NCBI RefSeq assembly: GCF_020882245.1
Contig: NC_083600.1
Location: 2,604,001-2,668,000, forward strand
Origin: Rhopalosiphum padi
Taxonomy: Eukaryota; Arthropoda; Insecta; Hemiptera; Aphididae
Direction of reading: 5' to 3'
Length of the DNA: 64,000 nt
Part shown: piece after piece, positions 35,646 to 50,919 of the stretch
Layout of the letters: every line of letters starts with the position of its first letter
Numbering within the stretch: the first letter of the stretch is position 1
Notes under the pieces: generated by a model
The model's database searches: none
Told to the model about the DNA's origin: nothing
The model's input: only the letters and a program-made list of their open reading frames with translations
Position numbers and translations under genes: made by a program

Positions 35646-38600
35646 ATTAGTATATAATATAAATAAAATGATTTGACAATATTATACAATTACCAACTCC
35701 GAATAAACCTAAAAATACGAGTATACCTATAGGCAAAAATATTGGAAAAAATTAATTTTACAAATTGATATACATCTTCATAGTTGAAGTACATTATTTA
35801 TTATAACCATAATATTTTTATTTTATTTATGTATATGTATTTGAGTTATATTTGTGAAAATTAATTATTTGTAGTTATTAACGATTAACATCATACCAAT
35901 TTAACTTTAAAAATTACCACATTTGTTTCTTTTAATAAACGTCATATTGTATAGACAAACCAAGACAAATAAGTATATTAAAAGTACCAAAGACATACAA
36001 ATTTTATTATTATTACTTCAGCAGGTATAATATTAATAGAGTTTAATTTTTAATGATTATTCTTATATCATAAACAATATACTTTAAAGTTAAAATTTAA
36101 CGGTTATAGGGATTTATCAAAATTCACTTTGTGTCAATTCAATCAAAACATTTTTTAGCTATATAATGCACATACTTATGTTTTATTCGATATACTTTTG
36201 TTACATATTATAATATAAATATGAACTTACTTTTTATTAATTTTTGTTTCTGTTTAAATTTTTTAAATGCTTTGATAAAGTTATATTATATTCAATACTG
36301 TATATTATGCAAATACAATAAGGTATGTATACATTAATATTATATTACGTCATATTCTTTCAAAGGAATAATGTAGGTAGGTACTACTAGGTAGATGTAT
36401 ATTGTTGATTTTTGATGTTTACTAAAGAAAAAGAAAACTATCTATTCAAACAAAAATATTTACTTTAAATGGCCAATTCAAAAATGCTTATCATATTTGT
36501 ACGTTTATTTTTCTATAAAAAAATTATACTCTAATATTATTTCTTAATTATTTAGTTATAACTTAAACATATATTTTTTTCATTAAATCGAAACTAACGA
36601 AGAATCAGATAATGAAATGAACAATATCTTCGTATAACAGCGTATTGTTGGTTTAAAATAAATAATAATACATTGCACTAAAATTCTAAATGAAGCCACT
36701 GATAGTTAAGCATCGAAAACATACCATAGTAATAATATTTATCATGCAAATTATTATTATTACTGAAATATGAATATTATTATTGTTGGCTATAGAGCAT
36801 ACATATTGAGTTTGAGTATCCTTTTGTTAAAAGCACCATGACAGCGACCAACATTATTCAGCTATTTAATAACATTTTACTTATAGACGACCACAATGTA
36901 TATATAAAAGATGATAACAAACTCAATAATCGAGGAAATATTTTATCTTTTTCGTTATTGTTATTAGACATCAGTATTTTAAATTTTTAAACACTAACGT
37001 GGGTATTGTGCAATATAATGAACAATAAATTATTTTTATTAATTATAAATTTGTGTGTATAAATTTAATATATTTTAAACACGATATAAATATTTATGCT
37101 CGAATAAAAGAACAGTTACAAATATTAATTGGGAAATAATTCAATAATTATTTACCATGTAAATTTTGAAATATTTATTGGAGATACTTAATAGAATTAT
37201 TAAAGGTTTAATTAATCCAATTACAATTAAAACATAACAATAAAGTATATTCCACCATACGAAGTAGATAATTCAGTTTTCGTAAGTCTGAAATCGAAAT
37301 TAACGTATAGGTACCAATTTATACTGCAGTTATTGTTACAGCTTATAAGTACATTATTATATTATATTGATGAACATATTTTCAAACAAATTTTACTTTA
37401 TTGTAACGTATTTATAATTAAAACGATATTTATTTTATACTTAATTGTTTATACTTATTTGATAGTTTAATTTTATGTACTTGAACAACTAATTTGAGGC
37501 GTTATAAATATAATTATAATTTTTCATTGCCCCTTTAAATTAAAGATATTAATAAGTTTATCATTAATGTTCAATGTGGAGTTATGTTTATATTATATTA
37601 TTCGTGTGATAATTTACACAAAAAAATATGACCATTCTTAGTTGTAGGTATTCGAAGTTCGATTACGAGTAGATTTCTGAATGATTTCTAAATGATTTAT
37701 AATATTATTATTTTTTTTTTTTTATAACAAGTTACAACAATTGCTAAATTACTTATTAAAAAGTAAAAAATAACAAAAAATATTATTCTAGGTATCGCTT
37801 TTCTAAATGTCTACTGTATAAATTTTTTTTGATTTCTCGTTAAATATTAATACTATAATGCTATAATTACCTACTGTTATTATCATAACTGAATCCATTG
37901 CGTAAGAAAATTTTACATTCATAGTTTTTTTTTTTTTAAATTGTGGTATGTCGTATATACTCATATAATGTTTAGCAGACTTTAATTTTTTTCTCTTCTC
38001 TCTTTTATAATCAGTTAATCTCTACATCCTTAAATACTTAAATTAAAAATGCATTTCCTTCGTAATCCCCTTTTTTAAATAATTCTTTTTGGGAGGAGCT
38101 GTATTTTGTTATTTCATTTTTCTTTTTTAATTAGTTATTTATAAAACTATATAAACTAAAATATTATCATTTAGTATTAATGCTTTCAACAAAACTCATG
38201 GTTTATCTATTTTATATATTTATAATATACGATTTTTGATTAATAGAAATATACATTTATACAGAATAGCTATTAACTTAAATAACAAAATAATATAATA
38301 CAATACCCACACAAAATTATATCCATCCATTCAAAATAATTAATAACTATTTTATTATTTGTAACCAATGACATAACTATAAAAAAATAATATTCCATTT
38401 TCATGAGCTGAAACAAAATGCATATGTGAGTCACAGCACAGCGACTTATATGAATTTAAATACAAAGTTACAAACCCAGTATATAAAAAAAAATTGCTAT
38501 ACATTTTATTAAAAATGATCAAAATGTTTCTTAATCCATATATTATATAAAATGAATGTTCATTTTAAATTATATAAGGATGAAGAAACATTTTATTAAT

Positions 38601-39250
38601 GTGCTTGAGATACAAGTAATTAAAGACGAACTGTGAGTTTATCTACACTACATCAATATCATCTACTAATGAGCTTTTTATAACAGATTTTAATATAAGT
38701 ACGATGTTACGTCAAACAGTTTTTTTTAATGATCATCAAACAGACATTTATTTATAATGTTTTAAATTCAATAACATTATTACACTAATTTAATTTGTAT
38801 ATTTATTTTTTTTAAAAATAAGGAACTATAAAACAAGTGTAATTTCACATGGTAATCGATAATATTATTTGGTAAAATTTGATTTTTACAATTTCAAAAA
38901 CTATGTTTATTAGTAAAGATCACTCTTGCCCAATCGTTATAGCAATATTTACTATTGTAAATAAGTTAACTATTAAAAAAATAAAACATGATAGTAAAAC
39001 TTTAAACTAGTAAAAATACTATGGCCTAAATCTTCCGATAACAGTAAATCATTTGTATCCTTTTTAATTTTTTAAAATTCAAACGATGAGAAATAATAGC
39101 GAAATGATTATTAGTGTGGGTAGCTGTCAAAATAACTTTTAGAACCCTGTATTAATAATAAATAGTTGTTTTGTATAACTTTAACTCAATAGTTATAGAA
39201 AAATGTTTTGAATTCTACGTTGGTACAAATATTTTGAGTAGCCAATAAAA

Positions 39251-39270
39251 AAATGATTACAAATGATTAC
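39251..39270. repeat. 10 bp direct tandem repeat
   Basis: Two adjacent copies of AAATGATTAC followed by a partial third copy. Confidence 0.75.
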
Positions 39271-40779
39271 AATAATGATTGAAACTATCAGCGAATCACT
39301 GTTTTTACTAAAATACATTACTTTTCTAAAAAAAACTAAAAAAGTACATTTATATAATATATTTTAAATAAATTTCTTCTAACAATCCAACACAATATTG
39401 ACAATTCAATAATCAATATAATATTGATTGTATTGATTTTCTTCAATTCTTTGGTATATTAGTATACATAAATATTGATAGTATAAAAATGTTCAGTTTT
39501 AAAAGTATACATTCGCCCAATACGTTTTATTCCACATGCACATATTTTTAATGTTAATTTTCATACTAATATTCCATTTTTTAAATAAATATATTCTTTT
39601 AAAATATCAGTTTGTTTAGTTTCGATTTTTAAATCGAGATTTATCTTAGTAAACACTGATTTTAAATTTATATTAATGTTTATGTACAATTTGACATATA
39701 TTTGAACCAAAAGCTCTCTTACCAAAAGCTTTTTTTTTAAATTGTTGTATTTCCAGGGGTACTAATTTAAAAAAAAAATCTAAAAAGAAAAATAGTGAAA
39801 GTAAAGCGTATGGTAAAAGCACTCAGACAAGCTTTTTACGCGCAGGTAAATTATAGTATATATTTCAAGAACTACGTTTTGAATTTTGGAAAATATTCTG
39901 AAAATAATTTAATTTATCTACCACACTAAATATAAGTATTATAAGTGTAAGGTGTTCCTGGAGAACGCTACTCATCGTAGATAAGTATGGACAACTAATT
40001 TATTACTGTTTTATAATATGTTAGTGCTTGCAAATTACAAGTAGACATTTAATTTTTAGCTCTAGAAATTGATCATTTTTTTTTGAGATGGTGTGAAATA
40101 TTGAATCCACGTTAAGTAAGTTCAAGTCTACAAGTTTAAAAGAAAAAAAGTTACCACTTATATCTGTATTTGCTCACACAGTCCAAGTTTCATGTACCTA
40201 AGTCTCTTCCTTTTTTTGTCGGGTGGTAATTATAATTATTTACTACCTCAAAATAACAATAAAATAACCTACCTCAAAATTAGTATATATTATTAAACGT
40301 TTTATTCATAATAATATTTTATAGTGTTATCGATTTTAATTTATTTTAAAGTCTATTATTAACATAGAAATATATTACACAGAATACCACAACCAGTAAT
40401 TTAAATTAATACCAAACATTCATTATTTTTAAATGTGCCTACTTAAAGTTTCCATAATATGTAAGATACATATTATGTCATATGAGATAAAATTGCTTAA
40501 ACCTATTACTTAAATAGGTATTTTATGAATAAATATGTAACAGATTTCTGGAAGGTTAGATATAAAATATACAATCAGTAAAATATAAATACATGTTTTT
40601 AATGTTATACCAGTCACTAGTTTACTAATTGAAGCATTTTTATAACATTTTCTACATATTATATATAATATCATAATTCTAGATAGTCTGTTTTTCCGAG
40701 AAAAATCATTATAAAACAGTGTCGTATTGACCTAATATATATATTTTATAAGCTTCGTATTTCATGCTTATATTGTCAT

Positions 40780-40800
40780 AAAAAAAAAAAAAAAAAAAAA
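40780..40800. repeat. A21 homopolymer
   Basis: Twenty-one consecutive A residues, the longest homopolymer seen. It could be a retroposon tail, but no LINE or SINE body is recognisable upstream. Confidence 0.85.
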
Positions 40801-41046
40801 TGAAATTCATAAATATATAATATTCAATAATAACTGCGAACGCTATGTAATCTATAATTATATTATATCTCGGAATATTTGGACCATGGAATAATTACAG
40901 ACGTTATGATTACCAGTAAATACCTATATGTTTCAATGGATTTGATTATTATATGATCGTATATATAAATAGCTTTTACACGATGAAATTACGTGTCATT
41001 GCATCCGATTGGATAGCGAATATTGTAGAACCATCGTATGTTAAGC

Positions 41047-41115
41047 TATATATATATAATATAAAAGTATATATGTGTTTACATTTATATATATATAGAG
41101 AGAGAGAGAGAGAGA
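41047..41115. repeat. compound (TA)n ... (AG)n microsatellite
   Basis: TA runs near 41047-41058 and 41085-41097 lead into about nine AG units at 41097-41115. Confidence 0.9.
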
Positions 41116-42330
41116 TAAAGAGTACATAAGAAGTGCTATCAATAAAAACGAAAAACGATCATGTGCATTCAACTTAAAATACAAATGTCTAGACAATTGT
41201 TATGTAATAGAAACATCGTTTTTTGATACCTAGTTCGAGTTGTTGTGGTTGAAAAGACGAATATTTATTTAGATTTTTTTGTCCTTAGACTAAGATTATA
41301 TTAAATAACTAAACAATAAAATTCATTAGAATATTCAGTGATAATAAGTATTGATTTGAAAATTAAAGTTTATTTATTATTACATAAAATCGTATAATTT
41401 TATCTACTAACGTGTGATATTAAATACGCATACGTATAAAATGAATATATTGTTATAGGTAGTCGTTCATATAAGCATGCTTAATGTAGGTAGAACATTA
41501 AGTGTGTAATTTATTTCAGTAAAAAAAAAAAAAAAATGTAGGTGTTAATGGTGTACTACACACTCATTTATGATGTTAAGTGCACTTATCTTTAGACTAA
41601 AAATATAACCGAAATCTAGTTACCACGATCCGACAAGCAACGATACCGATCTAATGGTAGTCAGTCTGGAGGTGGGTTATCCTAGATTTAAAATGTACGT
41701 AAGTTTTTTTTTTTTCAATAAAAGTAAATTAGTTTTACTTTCATTTTTCAACCCGAGAGCCAATCCAAACATCAATTAAAAGTGGAATATTTTATCGTAG
41801 AACCATCAAAGCAGCCGAGATAATAGTGTAATGTTTGCGTTAACACTTCCTTCTAAGACCTATGCAATAGCTGTCGACATTATAAAAATGACACTGCAGA
41901 CAGTGCAGACACTCTCGCACATAATGCACATGCATTAAAATATTCCCATTTATAATATATTAATATATAATACGTATACACCGCAAGTATACGTAGGTAC
42001 AAGCCGTATAAATAAATGTGGTAAAGGTATTATGTTTTTTTAAAAAGGTCGTGCCATGATAAATACGTTGCTGTTGACAAAAATGACGTAGTAATAATAA
42101 TATTTTTTTTTTTTTTTTTGTTCCGGTTTATGGGTTGTACAGGCAGTGACATGATCGTTAGCTACTTTTTTTCTCGCACCTCTTGTTTTTTTTACTATTA
42201 TTTTTTTGCCCAAATAACGTTAAATAATAATAAAAGTTGCCAGTGTACAAGGGACACGTAGCGACATATTGGCGACATGTCACTTTTTATCTAGTTACAA
42301 TGGCTGAAGCTTTAAGGGAGTAAAGTAATA
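41116..42330. other. AT-rich DNA with mixed patches and homopolymers
   Basis: An A16 run lies at 41521-41536 and a T17 run at 42103-42119. Less AT-rich patches at 41590-41690 and 42235-42330 have no recognisable origin. The second has two GCGACAT words 12 bp apart. It also has an ATG in good context (TTACAATGGCTGAAGC, 42300) whose frame meets TAA after seven codons and overlaps a weak GTAAAG donor. Confidence 0.4.
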
Positions 42331-44971
42331 ATAGTATTGCGGGTAATATAATTTGTAAATCTAAATAATTATTCTTGACGTACACATACCTCTCATTTTT
42401 TATTGATAGATGGTAATAGTCTTATGAACTGAATATGAATACGAATATCAGAATATACGTCAATACTGGTTAAATGTCTTTGATTATTACTGCTTTGATA
42501 CTGAAACATAAAAATTAAAAATAAATAAATAATGTAGTAATTACCAATACGAATTAACCATATCAAAACGTATAGAAAAAATATAAATATTATAATTAAT
42601 TTGTATAAGTACATCCATTTTGAGATATTTTATCCTCAGTAAATGGACATTGGCTGATGCTAAAATTACATATTATCATAAAATTTATTTTATAATATGT
42701 AAAAAATAATAATATAGTTTATTTAGTATATTATTAATAGTTATATCATATCAAACCATACAAACTTATAATTATTTATTGTTACTCATCTAAATAAATA
42801 ATGTATACATATTCAATTTATCAATTAATATGAAAATGAATAAATTGCATTTGCTAACGAAATAAATAAAAATACATCAGTTTTTACTTTATAAAAAATA
42901 AACAAACCATAAATTATAAATTCTATGTGTTTACCCAAAAATAAACTGAGAATAAAATATTTATATTAATGTAGGAATAAAATTGTAATTAATTGAAAAG
43001 AGATTTAAAGTAATTACCATTATAAGATGTTGTTACTTAATATAAAATTACTTAGCAAACTTATAAATGGTAAAATTTATGTTCGAAACTACAATATTTG
43101 TCATACATACCTCATGATTTGAGCGCGATAATGGTATTAAATTAAATTTATTTCTATAATTAATATTATTTAATTATTATTCTATCTTTATAACTGTTTT
43201 TATGTAGGTCTAATAGGTCTATGCATTTTAAAGCGTATAATTTCATGTTGAAGACGAAAACATAATGTTTTAGTGTTTGCGTCCCGTGGGAATAGGTCTA
43301 AATATATATTTAGAACTAATAAAATGCATTCAAACATTGAAATGAAAAGCATGTTTAGTACCTATCTAATAATATAATATATTTATATTCAAATGTATCA
43401 TTATTAATTAAGTAGTTCAAGAGGAACAAGGCCGTTGATATATTATGGTTCGAGAATTATTTATGATATGTGTTGATGAAATAATTTATAATTCATAAAT
43501 TAAAGTAAACTAAGAATGACTAATACCAGTAATGTCTATTATACATTTAATATGGTTTGAATGACTGTAAGAAATAAATTCTTGAAGTTATTTTGTTTTA
43601 AATTTTTTTTTTTTACGATATCGGAATACTGCTGTGTTTTAGTTACCATTGGTTTTTTCAATTGTGTTCTATCTACATACGAATAGTAGAACGTCAGTGA
43701 TGGTTTTATATAATATTTCATTTTCAAGTTATTTTTTTTACTCTCACTTATTCATTGTCAGATGGAATGGTCCACATTTTATTGGTTATATTATAATATA
43801 TTGGTGTACAGTGTATGATATTGATGTTTAATCAATTTTCATATCATCATTTCACAAAATTGAGCACAATATCGATTTTAAAAATCGCATATTATTAATT
43901 ATTTTTGTATCATCAATATATTATCACTTAAAAAAATGTGGATTATATTATGAAGTAGTATATATATTTAAATGAACAAAAATTATTACTATAATATTTT
44001 CTTAAGTACTATATGTATAAAATAAATATGAATTATTATAATTTATAGATTTCTATTTCTATTTTTTTTTAACAATATTTATAATAATACTTTTATATTA
44101 TATTCTCAATAAAAAATTGATAATATTTATTTTTGGTACTAATTTCAAACCAATGCCCTTTAAAATATTGCTATCAGAAACAACATTTCAGGCATTTTGT
44201 TTTTAAAACCCTGGAAAAAATCTAAGCCGAAGAACATAAAAATGTAACAAATATACTGTTTTCTAATATACCTTTTAATATTATCGATTTCCTACTAATT
44301 GTTCAGCGACAATTTTTCTCATTCAAATAAGTACATTTAGTTTTCATAAACAATTTAATAAACTCTAAGAAAAAAATGATATCATGACAATTTCCATTCA
44401 TCAAATCAGAAAAAAAATAAATTAGAAAGTTATATCTCAAACCAAAGAATTACAAATTAATTATGTATAGTTACCAAGTTTGGAACGCTAATACATTTTT
44501 TTTAAGCAATGAAATGTTTTAACGTATATGTTATAATATGTGTTAAATGTACACTTATATACTTATATTTTGCTGTTGTAAAAAAAACTGTACCTAGGTA
44601 TTAAACTAATGTATTTTTCTGATCACGGATTTGAGCGAAAAGAGTGATTTAAAAACTTAATATAAATCTTGGGTAAAACTGACAAAATCTCTCAAAAAAA
44701 AATCTACCAAGCTAAAATACTCCAAGCGAGTTATAATATTCTTCAATAATAATAAGTTAATTATATCAATAATTTTTTTTATTTACTTTTCATTTAAATT
44801 TATATTTTTCAATGTATGCAACAAATTTCTATATTAATGACAACCTTTTGTAACTATTCAGATACTATACATAGGTAAGATTATAGTAGGTATATGCATA
44901 TCGTGTATAATAAACATATTTCTTCTATACTTTTTGTTGAAAATAATTTTAATATTATTGATTATATATTG

Positions 44972-44977
<6 letters not shown>

Positions 44978-45002
<25 letters not shown>
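44978..45002. repeat. (TAA)8 microsatellite
   Basis: About eight uninterrupted TAA units. Confidence 0.9.
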
Positions 45003-45006
<4 letters not shown>

Positions 45007-45264
45007 AAATGTATATGGTATAGGTTATATTGTATACTTAACTCATCATGTATTGCCTAATCATTGAATTTATGAATATGTCTTGTTCCGAATTAACTGA
45101 AATCTACATGAATCCTAATTAATTCCAAAAAATTTCAGTGAAATATGCTTTTAAATATTTTAAACAGCTCATGATATTATAGTTTCTATTGATTTAATGT
45201 TGTGATGTTAATGTCCATGGCATAAAATATAAATAATACATAATGGCTAATTTAGCAATGACAA

Positions 45265-45301
45265 TACATAATCTACTTCAAAAACTTGATTATGTAGATT
45301 A
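45265..45301. repeat. two overlapping, mutually exclusive hairpins
   Basis: TACATAATC (45265-45273) pairs perfectly with GATTATGTA (45288-45296), while the overlapping TAATCTAC (45269-45276) pairs perfectly with GTAGATTA (45294-45301). The two stems share bases and cannot form together. Confidence 0.5.
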
Positions 45302-46859
45302 GGCACTAGGTTATATCCATGAAAATCTAATATACAAAAACAAATAATTTAATTTGTAGAATGAAAAATGTACTGATTGCTAAACAATAACATTTAGTAT
45401 CTTAGTAGATATAACTTTTTTTTATCATTTTAATAAAAATTAATTTATATTATATCTACTACACGCCGAGGTTCGAAATGTATAATTTAAACATAGAATT
45501 CACAGGAATATATAAAAACGGTTCACCTTGTAGTCGTAAATAAATATATAGAATACCTATTATTGAAATTACATTGATTTTCCGTTTTTTTTTTTTGACA
45601 ATTTACCGGGGTCGTTTGCAGTAATATTCTTTGTAAGCTTTTACATTTTTTGATACGTACAAAATAAAAAAGTATATTGTTTACCTGAATTAATATCCAT
45701 ATTAATTACTAAAAGAATATTATGACATACTGTTTATATTCACGTGATGTAATATTCAATAAAAAAAAAAATTCAAAAATGTACAGTACTTTGGAATTTT
45801 ATTATTTGTATTTAATTCTCAACACATTAGTATATGATATATTAATGTATGTATCAGAAACAAATACATACATTCATTTTAATATCAATTAAAACTTGAA
45901 ATATTTGTCAAGTTTATAATTTATAATGATAGATTGACAATATAATAGAAAATAAATAAATTATGTGTAATATATTTTTAAATTATAAATTTACAAAACA
46001 TGGATATATGTCTCAATACTACTTAAAAATATTGAGTCATCATGAAATTTTTACCTCAAAACCAATTGACCCAGAGAAAAGTCTGAAAAATAACATTTAG
46101 TCTTTGGAGTTTACGGCTATATTTATGATCATTAATTTTCACTCGAGAGAGTAGATGAAAACCTTACCTATGTAATAGCAAGATTCTTTTCTACGTGATT
46201 GCACAAAATTATTTTCGTTTTCTTGAAGATAATGGTTTTCTTTTTCATTATCTTATACTAAAGCTGATGACTACATTTATAGAATATTTTAATTGAATTT
46301 TAAATTAGCTCCGTCATTTTTTGAACATTGAATCATCAAGCTATCAACTGCCATTTATTAAATTCAAGTTAAACAGATAAAAAAATATTTTATAGAAAGT
46401 TTTTATTAAAATGTATGATTATATTTAGTATATCTCTGAAAAAAAAACAGAATTATTAGACCGATACTATTATTTAAATTTGTATACATATAGTATCTAC
46501 ATTAAAAAATGAGTAAAGTAGTTAACCCTCCTACTGTACAGTGGACTTCAAGTGTGTCCTATCATTTAGGAGTAAGTCACTGTGGTATATAGTTTAAATT
46601 CAAATTCAATGATGAAATATTATTGCATAATAATTACGAAAAAATATTCTGTACGAAGACGCTCTGTCAGCTTATATTACCAAGTATATTTTATGATATT
46701 ATATTTATGTTGCTTTTAAAGTAATAAAGTAATCGATTTTGCTATTAAATAGTAATACGGCGGATTGGATTAATTTTTGTCGAAAACATAGTATTTGAAA
46801 ATCCAATTGTGTGTATAAAATGGTATAATAAACGTTAAAAGTTTCTATTACCTACAAAC

Positions 46860-47110
46860 AATATTTTTAAATATTAATAAAAAAAACTAAAACCATATTT
46901 TTCCCAAAAATATTTTGATTTTAAATTGTATTAAACATAAAAAATGTGTGTACGAAAATTTAGTGTTTTTAAGTATCTAAGGTTTTTTTTTTATAGTTTC
47001 TCTTAAAGTTCAAGATTGATAACATTTTACTATACTACCCAAAAAGTGATATTATAAATTCAATACATTCATCTCTTCAGAATCTAAAATATTTATTAAT
47101 GTGTATTTCA
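46860..47110 (+). repeat. repeat family A, copy
   Basis: The order TCTTAAAGTTCAAGATTGAT, then CCCAAAAAGTGAT, then AATTCAATACATTCATCTC and AGAATCTAAAAT parallels the last 150 bp of the 29.1-29.6 kb copy and the end of the 1.4-1.7 kb copy. The upstream limit is uncertain. Confidence 0.45.
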
Positions 47111-50100
47111 GATTATATTATACGGGAAAATGCTACTCAATTTTAAACGTTCAGTTTCTGTATGTTTTAACAAACAAACCAAATAGAATTATTGACATTT
47201 AATAAAAATTAATCAACCATTTCCATTTCAATCGATTTTTTCAGTTTTTACAAAAAAAATAACTAAATAAAGTATTGTAGGACAATAAAATAAAATAAGT
47301 ATTGTCGTTTTACGTCTGAGTAAAATTGGCGTTCACTAAAATGTCTACCTAAAGAATACATTGAGTATAGTATGGCACTCAAGATCTGGGAAACTTCTAA
47401 AAAAAAAAAAAATTAAGACGAAGACTAAATTTATAATAAACCAAGACATGTATTCTGTATGACCTGTGTCCAAATCTAATCTATATAGTTTGTTTTCAAC
47501 TTTTATGTTTTTTGTCACGAAATGTAAGAAACAAACATAAAAAAATAATTTTACTTGAAAAATGTTCTTTCCGACATGACCTTCCGATTACAATTTAATA
47601 TAATATTTTGTCAAAGAACCAGTGAATCGTTTTGGATCCAATAGTTAACAAAATAAATGATCCACCAATTTCATTGTAATTTCCAAGTATGTTTTTATAA
47701 GGTATTTTCTACTTTTTTGAATCGATTAAAGTTACCATTTTTGCTGTTTCATCGGATTTAATTCAATATACCAAAAATAGTCTTTGTATATCAGTTTATT
47801 TTTTTTTAATACGAAATGCGGTATACGCATCGAACATATTATTATCATTTATTTTACACCAATGCAATTGTATAACTTAAAACTGGTAGGAAATTAATTT
47901 TTTTCTGTTTCCGTAAATATTGAGTTAAACAATCACATTCCGTGGTAGGAGTACATTAAATCGTCCTACTAGGTTTTCGTCAGTTTTATTCCTGACACGA
48001 ACAATTGGTAGGTATACAGCAGCAATAATAATGCTCGTTCGTTATTTGATTAAACCGTGATTTACAGACATAAAACAACAAACTGGCCTATTATTTTGTT
48101 ACAGAATGTCCTCGCGGACCCACTGTAATCGGCTATAATAATATGCCATTCATTTGTGTGGGTTACAGCAACTTATACAACATATACATTATACATTATC
48201 ACTAGAACACACGATTATATTTATTATTTTTTGAGTATTTAACAGTGATTTTCACTGGTAAACGCTTTAATGATGACCAAAACTCCATTTAATCAATTGA
48301 TTTTTAACGTTATACCGTTTACTATACTCATAACATACAAAATCTAGGAAAATGATGTTTTTTGATTTTATACTCGATATCAGTAAATATATTTAAAAAT
48401 TTTCAATTTATAATATTTATATAGGTATGTATACGTGTGGTAAAATACAATGTTACATAATGGTTGAATAGATACTTAGAAAATAAAACCGTTTTTTAAT
48501 CAAATATATAAAATGTGTTTTAAAAACGTGTACTAAACAAAAGAAAACTTTATGATATTTTATTTCAGTATGAAATATTAACTGTTATCAATAGAATAAT
48601 ACTCTACTTAATTTTATAGGCAGAACAATTTACTTTTTTTTTTTAATTTTCTTTGTAGTATATAATATATAAATCCATATTTAATAAAAAGAACTTGTAC
48701 ATTTATAATATCTTTTAAATTACAAACGTTATAGGGACGAAAAAAAATTGTTAGAACCTTGTGTAAAAAAATATAACAAAAATGCACTAACATAATTTGA
48801 AAAAATACTGATTACTTTGATGAACAATGAACATATTACGTATATTATGATTTATGATTAATGATATATAGTATCTATAATGTATACATTTTATATTTAT
48901 TTGGTATTTCATAACATTTCAAAACTATACTCATTCTACCATTTACATTTTTGATGTGACGATATCTGACACAAAAATGTAGTGAGATGAAAGAATAAAT
49001 TATTTATACGTTTTTACTCCTCTCATGTTAACTTAATTTTTTTTGTACACCAATAATTCACTTATTTATATTTAAATTCAGTTTCAACGAAGCACAACAT
49101 AATAGTATGCTGTACTTCGTTACATTGTTTATATTATAGATAAAACATAATATTATAATGTTTGTTTTTTATTAAATAATATTAAAAAGTGTTATGAATG
49201 TATTATAATAGAGATCTATATGAGATTATCAGACTGTTGGGTATTATTGAATTTAGAATTATATTATATAGATATTGTCACTGTATACAATTGTCATCAT
49301 AAAAAATTGTATTGTACTGGAATTTCAATATAAAAAGATACTTTTAAAATAAAATCTATTAATATCATAACGACTAATACATTTGTCTAGGTATAAATAG
49401 TTATTAAATTTATATTTTTTTTTTTTATTATTAACGTTTTGGAATTCCAACGTCAAGAATTATTTTTAGTTTTTACTTGTTTGTTAATTATTTATATTAT
49501 CTTCAAAACACATTTATTTATTTTTAGGGAAACTGTTTAAAATTACGATTAATATTTAACAAAAGCCATATAAAAGTTATGTTTTAAACGAAATTATTTT
49601 AGGAATATTTTTTTTGTTCTATACTTTATAATGTCCGTATGTTAAGGTTTTTTAGTGTAGTACCTATAGACAAATAAGAACTTTTTTAATTTGATTTGTT
49701 TGAGGTTTCAGAATTTTTTGTGGATATTCTAGAAAATGTAATGTTTTTTTTTTTTTTAATTTTCACGATCTTGGTATTCCGTTATTTATATTTTTATTTG
49801 GTTAGATACTTCGCAATCACGGCCGTTTGAGAAAAAATTTATTCCTATTTAAATAGATTATTGTATTACTATTTTGGATACAAAAGTTGTATATCAATTA
49901 ACTTTTCTCGTATTATTTTTAAATTATTCGTTTGATTTCTGTGGGTAAATCTGTCATAAAAATGTATATATATATAAATATATTTAAAGTTTAATATTAA
50001 AAACTTATAGTATGAGATTTGTGAATAATAATAAAAATTTAAAAAGTATTTTTTTCGTAAATAGACTTTAAACTATAAAGGCTAAAATTGAAAAATGAAA

Positions 50101-50919
50101 TTTAATTTTTAAATTAATAGATATAATAATAGATTAATATTTATTTACTGAATAATATTACAATCGTAATAATATCTTATATGAAAAATGTTTCAAATGA
50201 TTGAATAATAAAGTATATACATGTATTTAATTTCTAAATGCTTACATTCATAAAATATTGGTAATAGGCAGGTACATTAAAAATACATTTAAAGAAAAAT
50301 ATTGTCAGGAAACTTATATAACTTGTTAATAATTCCACGAGGTAAAATTGTTTAACTAATTTTAAATTTGAGTATCTATGAAAAGTTTTTTACTATTATT
50401 ATTCATGTACAAAATACTTTTTATAAACGAGTTCATGTACAAGGAATACCTATTTGCATACTTTAATCACAAAAAATACAATTTACATTTTTATCGCGTG
50501 TATTATATATTAATTCAACAATTGCATACATTCATTATTTCTAGAATTTTTTTTTGATAGATCTGAAATAATATTCATTTCAAACATCTGCACATCAATA
50601 CCATGAGATTACACTTAAGACCTCGGATACTTCAAGATAAACTTCTAATATAAGTAAGTACATTAAAATAAGATAGTCATACAATTATTCAAGCAAAGAA
50701 ATTATAATCAATTATATTATTATTGCCTTGAACCCTGATCACTATAATATTATTCAAGGTGGTTCACAAAGAATTCCTTCTCCTTCATCCTGCGAAATAA
50801 TACAATGTTAGTTTATCCAAATTATGATTTTTGAAGTTTTTAAGTGCCTCTAACTTACTAACTTGCTATATTCTAAAATTCTATTTTAAAAAATGTTAAT
50901 GATCGAAGATAATAACTTA
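47111..50919. other. AT-rich DNA with one exon-like site
   Basis: Apart from the site at 48105 there is no gene candidate. Around 47940-48170 the composition is more mixed. Long T runs near 49740-49760 and several A runs are simple homopolymers. Confidence 0.45.
48105..48205 (+). CDS. possible exon after a splice acceptor
   Basis: The acceptor TTATTTTGTTACAG (AG at 48103-48104) is followed by a frame open from 48107 to TAG at 48203-48205, 32 codons. The peptide starts CPRGPTVIGYNNMPFICVGY. A second frame after the same acceptor gives NVLADPL and a stop, which would be compatible with a phase-0 upstream exon. The surrounding 200 bp is less AT-rich than usual. No domain is recognised and the exon has no partner in the window, so confidence is low. 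Confidence 0.15.

Larger units (their letters stand above)
35011..41040. other. AT-rich non-coding DNA
   Basis: No supported gene across about 6 kb. It contains a 14 bp palindrome at 35632-35645, a TAGGTAGGTA cluster near 36374, a 10 bp tandem at 39251-39270 and an A21 run at 40780-40800. The rest is simple AT-rich sequence, consistent with a long intron or spacer. Confidence 0.5.
42331..46859. other. AT-rich non-coding DNA
   Basis: No supported gene. It contains a TAA repeat at 44978-45002 and overlapping hairpins at 45265-45301. A minus-strand open frame at 43539-43727 includes SYVDRTQLKKPMVTKTQQYS and looks mildly protein-like, but it lacks boundaries and a recognisable family. Confidence 0.45.

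Noticed and set aside
40745..40800. A21 run as the tail of a retroposon
   Set aside because: No LINE, SINE or processed gene body is readable upstream, and no convincing target-site duplication flanks it.
42299..42325. ATGGCTGAAGC start in excellent context
   Set aside because: The frame ends after seven codons and the only rescue is a weak GTAAAG donor. There is no CpG island or further exon nearby.
45470..45490. GAGGTTCGAAAT, possible tRNA T-arm
   Set aside because: No cloverleaf can be formed with the flanks.
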